NCBI GenBank assembly: GCA_003670865.1
Contig: QWQJ01000067.1
Span: 1-33,028 of the forward strand
Length of the DNA: 33,028 nt
Reading direction: 5' to 3'
Source of the DNA: Planctomycetota bacterium
GTDB taxonomy: Bacteria > Planctomycetota > Planctomycetia > Pirellulales > UBA1268
In this document: positions 27,252-33,028 of the stretch, piece after piece
How positions within the stretch are numbered: position 1 is the stretch's first letter
Layout of the letters: every line of letters begins with the position of its first letter
Made by a program: the position numbers and the translations under genes
The notes under the pieces: model-generated
Database searches by the model: none
Seen by the model: the letters and a program-made list of their open reading frames with translations, nothing else
What the model was told of the DNA's origin: nothing

Positions 27252-28643
27252 CTACACCGTCGGACGGCGGGGAATTTTTCCGGCTGGATTGGTGGCAATT
27301 TTTTTTACGATGTCGAGAATGCGGGGAACACTCTGGGGCTCCAGTCCCATTCGACAGGCGGCAAGGGCCGCCGCTCGAATGCTCTCAGGCGACTGCCCCG
27401 CGGGCAGTGGCTCAGAGATGATCACTTCAGCGGCTACAAGCTCACCTGTGATCGCACTTGGCAACCCGTAGACCCGCGCATCGGCTATCCCCAAAACGCC
27501 CCGCAAAAGTTCTTCCGCTCGCCGGGGGAAAACTTTCGCACCGCCGACCACAATCACATCGCTACGACGGCCAGAAAATTCGTAGCGATTGCCTCGCCGT
27601 TCGATAAGATCGCCTGTCGCCACTTCGGTTGTATCACGCGAGAGTTGCACGAGTAACTCTCCGTCGCGACGCATCGAAAGCTTTGCACCGCCGGGGAGCG
27701 TGCGGTTTAGCCAAGCCGCTGGAAATCCCGCCAGGCCATCGCTGACACGAAACACCTCGCCTAACTCCGTCGTAGCGTAGACCTGCGTGATCTTGGCCGC
27801 CGGAAAAAGCTCGTGTGCCTGCGACAGGAGTTGGCCGTCGGCTGCCTCGCCTCCCAGCGTGATGCGGTCGAACGTTAGGCGGGCGAGCGTCGAGCGGTCA
27901 GCCGACGTGATCAATCTCCGCAAGAGTGTCGGCGTGGCTGGGAGAATCGCGATGTGTTCCTCGACGATCGCTCGTGCTACGGTGTCGGGGTCTCGCGATG
28001 CTGGCTGAACCAGTTGTCCGCCTGTTAGTAGAGCCTGCAGCCAGACTTGCAGGCCGGCCCATCGAGCGGCGTCGTACACCAACAGCCAGCCGAGTCCGTG
28101 CCACTGCTCTGCAAGTCGAGACGATGCCAAGAGCGAATCCCACGAATGTTCGATGAGCTTGGGTGGCCCACTTGTGCCTGAGGTGGCGACTACAATCTGT
28201 GCCGCCACGGAGTCAAAGACGCTGCAAGGACGCGCGCTATTGGCATCGCAAGAGAGTTCTAAGCTGTCATCGAGCGTGATCCATTCTCGCAATTCGCCCA
28301 CCAAGTCGCGGGAGTCTTCCACCAAAAATGCTACCGGTACATGCTGCCGACCACAGGCCGCCGCGATCACCACGAGTGACTCGATCTGCTTGGCCCTTGC
28401 GACGATACCAATCGGCCGCATGGCATCGAGTTGCCTTTCAAGCGTGACGATTCTGTCAGCGATTGCAGCGTAATCAATGGTACGACGGTCCTGAGAGCCG
28501 GCCTGCGAAACAATCGCCACACGGTCTGGAAATTGCTGCGCCACAATGCTGATCGCCGCGGCAAGACGGTCTTCAACAGGGGCATCGGCCAAGTGGGCAA
28601 TCGCGGCAGTGGAGGATGTGGTCATAAGGGTATGGATTCCCAT
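27252..28643 (-). CDS. AMP-dependent acyl-CoA/acyl-ACP ligase
   Basis: The 463-residue adenylate-forming enzyme activates a carboxylic acid with ATP and passes it to CoA or a carrier-protein thiol. Core motifs: VATSGTSGPPKLIEHSW (phosphate loop, with Leu where most relatives have Gly), YATTELGEVF, ATGDLIER, GRRSDVIVVGGAKVFP and the catalytic C-terminal lysine in NPAGKIPR. The N-terminal part is short, about 40-60 residues less than typical acyl-CoA synthetases. An ATG at 28625 is an alternative start. The acyl carrier protein gene ends 23 bases upstream and the SDR gene starts 2 bases downstream, so the carrier protein is the likely acceptor. The acid used cannot be told from sequence; the setting suggests a short or hydroxylated acyl group for a sugar amine. 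Confidence 0.9.
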   Translation of the reverse strand: MGIHTLMTTSSTAAIAHLADAPVEDRLAAAISIVAQQFPDRVAIVSQAGSQDRRTIDYAAIADRIVTLERQLDAMRPIGIVARAKQIESLVVIAAACGRQHVPVAFLVEDSRDLVGELREWITLDDSLELSCDANSARPCSVFDSVAAQIVVATSGTSGPPKLIEHSWDSLLASSRLAEQWHGLGWLLVYDAARWAGLQVWLQALLTGGQLVQPASRDPDTVARAIVEEHIAILPATPTLLRRLITSADRSTLARLTFDRITLGGEAADGQLLSQAHELFPAAKITQVYATTELGEVFRVSDGLAGFPAAWLNRTLPGGAKLSMRRDGELLVQLSRDTTEVATGDLIERRGNRYEFSGRRSDVIVVGGAKVFPRRAEELLRGVLGIADARVYGLPSAITGELVAAEVIISEPLPAGQSPESIRAAALAACRMGLEPQSVPRILDIVKKIATNPAGKIPRRPTV

Positions 28644-28666
28644 TCTTTGACGGAATGACGATTGAT

Positions 28667-28930
28667 TTATTGAGACGCGATGGCGGTGGAATAGATCGCG
28701 ATTAAGTCAGCCACCGTTCGGATGCTCGGGCGGGCAGACCCGGCCAATGGAGTGCGAAAGGGATCGATCCCCAGCGAACGCTCAAGCAAAACGATGGCCT
28801 GCGCGATATCAAGCGAGTCGAAACCCAGATCGGACGAAAGCAGCATCGACGGCTCAATCACTTTCCTATCACGGCCCGTGTCGTGCAGAACGGTGCGAAT
28901 CGCATCGGCAATGGAGTCAGAGAGAGACAT
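28667..28930 (-). CDS. Acyl carrier protein
   Basis: The 87-residue acidic helical protein has the phosphopantetheine attachment motif LGFDSLD, with Ser39 as the modified residue, and the usual four-helix pattern. Carrier proteins hold acyl groups as thioesters for modification and transfer. Loop 2 has an unusual stretch (about 54-68, with FRTPLAGSARPS) before the last helix. It is not in a fatty-acid synthesis cluster; it sits between the sugar-1-phosphate transferase gene (27-base gap) and the acid ligase gene (23-base gap), so it is likely a dedicated carrier for the ligase/SDR pair rather than the housekeeping AcpP. Confidence 0.92.
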   Translation of the reverse strand: MSLSDSIADAIRTVLHDTGRDRKVIEPSMLLSSDLGFDSLDIAQAIVLLERSLGIDPFRTPLAGSARPSIRTVADLIAIYSTAIASQ

Positions 28931-28957
28931 AATTGCTCACAGGGCCGAAGCCCTGCC

Positions 28958-29629
28958 TTACTGAAATTCTTGCATGGTGGCAGAACCCGGGGCAGCGATG
29001 CCTCGAGCTGTCAGTGCCTGCCAGATGATTTGAAAGAGTGTAGCCACAAGGATCCAAAGGTCTAAGAGCGGCGCATACCATCGCCCCAGCATTTCCACAT
29101 AGGTGGCATCTAATTCCAGTCGCGTGGGCCAGTCAATCGCATTCCGGCCGCGAATTTGTGCCCATCCAGAAAGCCCCGGCCGCACCAAGAGCCTCGTCGC
29201 CTGCCGCCGCGAATAACGGGGAATGTATCGCATCGGCAGTGGTCGCGGCCCAATCAGGCTCATGTCGCCAGACAACACGCTCAAGAGTTGCGGCAATTCA
29301 TCAAGGCTTGTGCAGCGGAGAATTTTGCCCGCGAGCCTTAGTCGCTGGGCATCGGGAAGAGGTTCACCATCCAGACCGGTTGCAGTACTCATGGAACGAA
29401 ACTTGGCAATCAGAATCGGTCTCCCGTTTTGACCAGCCCGCTCGTCAAGATAAAGCACCGGCTTACCAAGCACCATGCGCACGACCACCCATGTGGCAAG
29501 CATCAACGGAGTCAGGGCAATGAGGAGCACAGAAGCCCCGAGAATGTCCGCACAACGCTTGAGCCTCGCTGCATAACAGCGATTGCGAAGGTTGTCTGGA
29601 AGTGATTGCGGGGGCGTTGCCTCAAGCAC
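28958..29629 (-). CDS. Polyprenyl-phosphate sugar-1-phosphate transferase, small monotopic (PglC/WcaJ catalytic domain) type
   Basis: This 223-residue enzyme would transfer a sugar 1-phosphate from a UDP-sugar to undecaprenyl phosphate, starting a glycan on the cytoplasmic face of the inner membrane. Family marks: basic LKRCADILGA before a single membrane-embedded helix (about 28-52), AKFRSM, the catalytic Asp-Glu pair D110-E111 in TSLDELPQLLSVL, GDMSLIGPRPL and RPGLSGWAQ. It lacks the extra N-terminal membrane domain of WcaJ/WbaP and so resembles PglC. The start is GTG, with AAAGGA 8 bases upstream; that site overlaps the stop codon of the preceding transferase gene (12-base gap). The aminotransferase in the operon suggests a 4-amino-4,6-dideoxy sugar donor. 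Confidence 0.93.
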   Translation of the reverse strand: MLEATPPQSLPDNLRNRCYAARLKRCADILGASVLLIALTPLMLATWVVVRMVLGKPVLYLDERAGQNGRPILIAKFRSMSTATGLDGEPLPDAQRLRLAGKILRCTSLDELPQLLSVLSGDMSLIGPRPLPMRYIPRYSRRQATRLLVRPGLSGWAQIRGRNAIDWPTRLELDATYVEMLGRWYAPLLDLWILVATLFQIIWQALTARGIAAPGSATMQEFQ

Positions 29630-29641
29630 AAGTGAATTCCT

Positions 29642-30721
29642 TTAGCGGCCTCGATCGGAAAACGACTCGCTGCGTTCTGCAACGAGCACAAGGCCGATCA
29701 GGAGCACCATGCCGATTACGATTGTCGAGAGCACGACATGATCGGCTGTTGTGCGGGCGGTCGGATCAAACAGCGGCATCAACGCAAGAGCAGCGGTCAT
29801 CGCCGCGAGCCCTCCGTACAGGCTCGAGACGCCACGGTGAGACCAACCGGCAATCACGAGGCGCTGGTAGAGGTGGCTGCGATGGGCCTTAAAAATATTT
29901 TCTCGCTTACGCAGTCGGCGGACGATTGTGTAGGCCGTGTCGAAGATGAACGGCCAGAGTGCGACAACGGCAACAGGCATAATCAGATGCACGCTTTTTT
30001 CCGGTACTGACAGCGGCAGCACCGCAATCAGAAAACCACAAAACGCACTCCCGACATCCCCCATAAAAATCCTCGCCGGCGGCCAATTGCAACTGAGAAA
30101 ACCGAGTGCTGCTGCCGCAAAAGCAGCAGCAATCGCCACCACCGCCGGAGCCTGCACCGTCGCCGCGACCAAGGCGATGGCGAGCCCTGCAACGACGGCC
30201 GTGATTCCGGCAATGCCGTCAATGCCGTCCATAAAGTTAAAGGCATTGGTGAGCCCCACGATCCAGAGAAGCGTCAGCGGCCAAGCGGCAAACCCCAAAT
30301 CGATACAGCCAAACGAACCCAGATCCACCTGCCCAACCGGGCCGAGAATCGCAATGGCCATCAGGCCGGCAATCATGTGTATTGAGATTCGGGTGCGGTT
30401 TTTGAGCGATTCAATATCGTCTACCCAACTGATCGCTGCAATCAACAAGGCCGGCAGCATGATGCCGACCACCCGCCAGATTGCTTCTGGATGGAGAATC
30501 GCAGCCAGTAAAGCCCCGCCACTCACGACGGCCACAACGGCAAGACCCCCACCCCGCGGCGTCGTGCGAGTGTGGCTGCTGCGGGAGTTGGGCGTATCGA
30601 CGATCCCACGAGCTCTCGCCCAACTCACGAGCCGCTGCGTGAGCAGAGCCGACCCGACAAGGGCTGTGACACACCACACACACCAAAAGACGAGCACGGG
30701 CCAAAAGATAAACAAGGGCAT
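29642..30721 (-). CDS. MraY/WecA-family polyprenyl-phosphate glycosyl-1-phosphate transferase (WbpL-like)
   Basis: This 359-residue integral membrane enzyme has about ten transmembrane helices and would load an N-acetylhexosamine 1-phosphate onto undecaprenyl phosphate. Signature segments: PNSRSSHTRTTPRGGGLAVV (44-63), Mg-binding SWVDDIESL (D101, D102), NAFNFMDGIDGIAG (159-172), RIFMGDVGSAFCGF (D222) and the basic HRSHLYQRLV loop. The RSSHT-RGGG segment is typical of the WbpL/FnlE-like group, which uses UDP-QuiNAc or UDP-FucNAc, rather than of MraY. It sits between the DegT gene (24 bases upstream) and the monotopic transferase gene (12 bases downstream), so one operon encodes two unrelated priming enzymes. 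Confidence 0.93.
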   Translation of the reverse strand: MPLFIFWPVLVFWCVWCVTALVGSALLTQRLVSWARARGIVDTPNSRSSHTRTTPRGGGLAVVAVVSGGALLAAILHPEAIWRVVGIMLPALLIAAISWVDDIESLKNRTRISIHMIAGLMAIAILGPVGQVDLGSFGCIDLGFAAWPLTLLWIVGLTNAFNFMDGIDGIAGITAVVAGLAIALVAATVQAPAVVAIAAAFAAAALGFLSCNWPPARIFMGDVGSAFCGFLIAVLPLSVPEKSVHLIMPVAVVALWPFIFDTAYTIVRRLRKRENIFKAHRSHLYQRLVIAGWSHRGVSSLYGGLAAMTAALALMPLFDPTARTTADHVVLSTIVIGMVLLIGLVLVAERSESFSDRGR

Positions 30722-30745
30722 GGGGCGATAGCCAAAGGCTGGTGG

Positions 30746-32029
30746 CTAGAGTGTTTGCTGAACGTGTGCGATTGTTTTACAGATGTCGTCTACGACAGCT
30801 TCATCGACATGCGCTCCCATCGGTAGCGACAGACTGCGGGCCGAGAGGAGTTCGGTGACGGGGAGCGGCCGCATCGGATCATAAAAATGTGCAAACGCTT
30901 TTTGAAGATGGCAGGGTGGATCGTAGTAGGCGCGGGTTTCAATGCCGCGATCGGCCATCTCTCGCCGCAGGGAGTCTCGTGAAATACCAAACTGGGCCGG
31001 ATCGATTGTGATTGAAAAATCTTTATGACTGGACTGACTGCCCGGGGACGTTTCCACAAATCCGATGCCTGGCACCTGACTGAGTTCTTGGCGATAGAGG
31101 GTCGCAATCTGATCGCGCCTAACAACCACGCTGTCGAGGATCGTCAGCGAGGCGAGCCCCAGCGCCGCGCTCAACTCCGGCATCCGGCCGTTGACACCGG
31201 AAAAAAGAGCGTCGTAGGAACCGTCGTTGCCATACTCGCGACCCATCCTCACAAAGTGGGCGAGGCAGTCACAGTTGGTGGCCACAATCCCCCCTTCTCC
31301 AGCCACCAAGAGCTTGGTCGGCGAAAGACTAAAAATTTGCGCGGTGCCGCCTGAGCCAACGGGCTTGCCATGCGAGCTTGCACCGAATCCATGGGCTGCA
31401 TCAATTATCAACGGCAGGCCGTGCTCGGCCGCAATTGCCTCAAGGGCCGGCACATCACAGGGGTTGCCAAAGTTGTGGCAGGCGGAAATTGCAACGGTGT
31501 GCGGCGTGATCGCGGCAGCCACCGTTTGCGGCAGCACATTAGTTGTGGCTGGATCGACCTCGATAAAGACCGGCCGGAGGTTATTCCAGACAACGGCTGC
31601 CGGACCGGCGAGAAATGTATAGCTGGGCATAATCACTTCGCCCATTGGCTGGGTGAGGTCAACGCTCAGAGCCCCATTCAACCGGGAACGCTGTTCCATG
31701 CCAGCAACCCGGCAGTCCGCACGACCGCGATTGTCGCGACAACTCCCCGCCGCGATACCGAGGCTCTTGTAGACAAGCATCAAGCCGACCGTGCAACTGC
31801 TTACAGCCACCGCATGCCGCACGCCGAGTCGCTGGGCGATGGCCTGCTCAAACTTTTGGACATTGGGGCCTTTCGTGAGTTGACCGCTGCAGACAATCTT
31901 TTCAAACTCCTCGTGAAGCAACTCATAGGGGGGCATCATCGGCCGCACAAATGGCACGTGAAAGACGCCGGACGCAGGGTTCTTGGCAGAGGCCGCTGGG
32001 GAAGTGAATGCGAGGGGATTTGTCTGCAT
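30746..32029 (-). CDS. DegT/DnrJ/EryC1/StrS aminotransferase with an in-frame insertion
   Basis: This PLP enzyme would transaminate a 4-keto-6-deoxy UDP-sugar to a 4-amino sugar (PglE/WbpE-like role). From ATG 32029 it has 427 residues, longer than the usual 370-390. Core marks: FEKIVCSGQLTKGPNVQKFE, VSSCTVGLMLVYKSLGI, GEVIMPSYTFLAG, LPLIIDAAHGFGA, and the PLP lysine K239 in SLSPTKLLVAGEGG. Residues 96-129 (rich in Arg, Cys and Asn; SCRDNRGRADCRVAGMEQ and onward) interrupt a segment that is normally continuous between LGI-x-G and GEVIMPS. The longer frame to 32143 overlaps the dehydratase gene and is rejected. Its place after the dehydratase gene (40-base gap) supports a nucleotide-sugar role. 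Confidence 0.9.
   Translation of the reverse strand: MQTNPLAFTSPAASAKNPASGVFHVPFVRPMMPPYELLHEEFEKIVCSGQLTKGPNVQKFEQAIAQRLGVRHAVAVSSCTVGLMLVYKSLGIAAGSCRDNRGRADCRVAGMEQRSRLNGALSVDLTQPMGEVIMPSYTFLAGPAAVVWNNLRPVFIEVDPATTNVLPQTVAAAITPHTVAISACHNFGNPCDVPALEAIAAEHGLPLIIDAAHGFGASSHGKPVGSGGTAQIFSLSPTKLLVAGEGGIVATNCDCLAHFVRMGREYGNDGSYDALFSGVNGRMPELSAALGLASLTILDSVVVRRDQIATLYRQELSQVPGIGFVETSPGSQSSHKDFSITIDPAQFGISRDSLRREMADRGIETRAYYDPPCHLQKAFAHFYDPMRPLPVTELLSARSLSLPMGAHVDEAVVDDICKTIAHVQQTL
31643..31744 (-). repeat. 102-base in-frame insertion with a 12-base palindrome
   Basis: This segment encodes the 34 extra residues of the aminotransferase. It contains the perfect palindrome TTGTCGCGACAA (31731-31742) at its upstream end, the inverted repeat GGAAC-AGC-GTTCC, and two near-identical copies of CCGGGTTG/CCCGGTTG. 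An in-frame, palindrome-bearing insertion of about 100 bases resembles the known class of palindromic elements that insert in Rickettsia coding genes. No second copy was seen in this window, so repeat status is unproven. Confidence 0.4.
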
Positions 32030-32069
32030 CTTGGGTAACGTTTTAAACTCGGATTCGACTGGGATTGTG

Positions 32070-33028
32070 TTAGGCAAGGGTTTCTGTGCTGGGACCTTTT
32101 TGTCTGTCAGCCACCGGCCGTAGCGGCCTCCCTTCGAGACCATACTCTGGCACGAGATCGCGCAGGCGAGTTCTTACGATTTCGGGTGGCTCGTCGAGGA
32201 GAGTCGTCAGGTCCTCTAAGAGTGCTTCGACGGCGGCTAGCTCGGCCGGCCTGTGCATCGCACAAAACACCTTGGGATGCTTAGTGTGCACGCGCCGCTC
32301 CTCATCAAAATAGAGTTCCTCGTAGAGCTTTTCACCAGGACGCAAGCCTGTAAAAACAATTTCGATGGTCTCTTCGTCAAGGCCTGATAAGGCGATTAAG
32401 TCACGGGCGAGGTCAACGATTTTAACGCTTTCACCCATGTCGAGCACGAAGATTTCTCCTCCGTCCCCCATCGCTGCGGATTGCAGCACGAGTTGCGACG
32501 CCTCGGGAATCGTCATGAAGTAGCGTTCAATCAAAGGATCCGTAACCGTGACTGGCCCGCCGCGGCGAATCTGCTCCTGAAAGATCGGCACAACACTGCC
32601 ATTGCTGGCGAGCACATTGCCAAATCGCACAACAATAAATTTGGTTTTGGATTCCTTGGCAAGCGCGTGGACAAAACGCTCCGCAATCAGCTTCGAACAA
32701 CCCATCACGCTCGTGGGATTGACGGCCTTGTCGGTTGAAATCATGACAAACTCTCGCACTCCATGCCGGTCGGCGAGGCGGGCTAACGACTGCGTCCCAA
32801 GGCAATTGTTTTTAATCGCTTCGGCTGGATTCCACTCCATCATAGGCACATGCTTGTGGGCAGCGGCGTGAAAGACAACATCGGGGCGATGTGTGACGAT
32901 AATCTGCTCCATCCGAGGCTCGTCAGTGATGTCAGCCAAGAGCGGTTCAAACGATGGACGCGGCTGGGCACGAGCAAATTCCTGCTCGATGAGAAACAGA
33001 GCGTTTTCACCCCGCTCGACCAACAGCA
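32070..33028 (-). CDS. Nucleotide-sugar 4,6-dehydratase, FlaA1/WbpM/CapD type, C-terminal part (5' end beyond right edge)
   Basis: The frame is open through the right edge, so the start and probably an N-terminal membrane domain lie outside. The visible ~319 residues form the catalytic extended-SDR half of the WbpM/PglF/FlaA1 family, which turns UDP-GlcNAc into UDP-4-keto-6-deoxy-GlcNAc (or its L-ido epimer). Marks: VVFHAAAHKHVPMMEWNP, EFVMISTDKAVNPTSVMG, then GCSKLIAE with Met in place of the usual active-site Tyr, as is normal for this family, VRFGNVLASNGSVVPIF, GGPVTVTDP, ERYFMTIPEASQLVLQSA and FTGLRPGEKLYEELYF. Its product would feed both the DegT aminotransferase and the WbpV-like reductase. 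It is the most upstream visible gene of the seven-gene operon. Confidence 0.95.
   Translation of the reverse strand, partial: LLVERGENALFLIEQEFARAQPRPSFEPLLADITDEPRMEQIIVTHRPDVVFHAAAHKHVPMMEWNPAEAIKNNCLGTQSLARLADRHGVREFVMISTDKAVNPTSVMGCSKLIAERFVHALAKESKTKFIVVRFGNVLASNGSVVPIFQEQIRRGGPVTVTDPLIERYFMTIPEASQLVLQSAAMGDGGEIFVLDMGESVKIVDLARDLIALSGLDEETIEIVFTGLRPGEKLYEELYFDEERRVHTKHPKVFCAMHRPAELAAVEALLEDLTTLLDEPPEIVRTRLRDLVPEYGLEGRPLRPVADRQKGPSTETLA

Noticed and set aside
29937-30731. A 264-residue plus-strand frame opposite the WbpL-like transferase
   Set aside because: It is antisense to a gene with full family signatures; the long frame results from the low stop content opposite GC-rich hydrophobic codons.
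31370-32038. A 222-residue plus-strand frame opposite the aminotransferase
   Set aside because: Antisense shadow of a clear DegT-family gene.
32030-32143. Upstream extension of the DegT frame
   Set aside because: It overlaps the dehydratase coding region by 74 bases and precedes the family's normal N-terminus.

Overview
The window looks like a chromosomal segment of a planctomycete, most likely a Pirellulales-type bacterium. The strongest reason is a 1654-residue secreted protein with the planctomycete-specific order SGNH-like domain, PVC-type beta-propeller, HEAT-like repeats, PA14, cupredoxin and PVC-type cytochrome c. A Ser/Thr kinase with a short N-terminal region typical of the phylum, PQQ-propeller remnants, a SYLF protein, a DUF1844 protein and weak Shine-Dalgarno signals agree with this. 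No tRNA, rRNA, CRISPR array, transposase or phage gene was seen.

Layout. Positions 1-1142 (minus) hold the N-terminal part of a secreted glycoside-hydrolase-like protein that runs off the left edge. A 334-base gap separates it from a Ser/Thr kinase carrying a degenerate receiver domain (1477-2988, plus). Facing it are a cysteine-poor Rrf2 regulator and an Fe-S type CysH (minus), a likely sulfur-assimilation pair with a candidate palindromic operator upstream of cysH. An orphan rhamnulokinase follows (4425-5897, plus). Positions 5899-11638 (minus) form a housekeeping string: pyrG, DUF1844 protein, folD, ABC exporter, zinc-ribbon tail-anchored protein. The divergent plus-strand pair is DAHP synthase and a SYLF-domain lipoprotein-like protein.

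From 13980 to the right edge every gene is on the minus strand and most concern surface glycans. In transcription order: a WbpM/FlaA1-type dehydratase (cut by the right edge), DegT aminotransferase, WbpL/WecA-type transferase, PglC/WcaJ-type transferase, acyl carrier protein, AMP-forming ligase and an SDR reductase. These seven genes are packed with gaps of 2-40 bases. After a 219-base gap come the giant PVC protein and a decayed PQQ-propeller pseudogene, then a GT4-type glycosyltransferase, a WbpV-like reductase/epimerase, a Tat-exported metallophosphatase, a GT10 fucosyltransferase-like enzyme and a methyltransferase with a regulatory domain.

How they may work together (inference): the dehydratase would make UDP-4-keto-6-deoxy-GlcNAc. 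One branch (WbpV-like reductase, WbpL-like transferase) would start a QuiNAc/FucNAc-primed glycan. A second branch (DegT aminotransferase, PglC-like transferase) would start a glycan on a 4-amino-4,6-dideoxy sugar. The carrier-protein/ligase/reductase trio in the same operon could build a non-acetyl acyl group for that amino sugar. The best candidates for something undescribed are this acyl-sugar module, the in-frame 34-residue insertion in the aminotransferase, the cupredoxin-to-heme fusion protein and the kinase with a pseudo-receiver.
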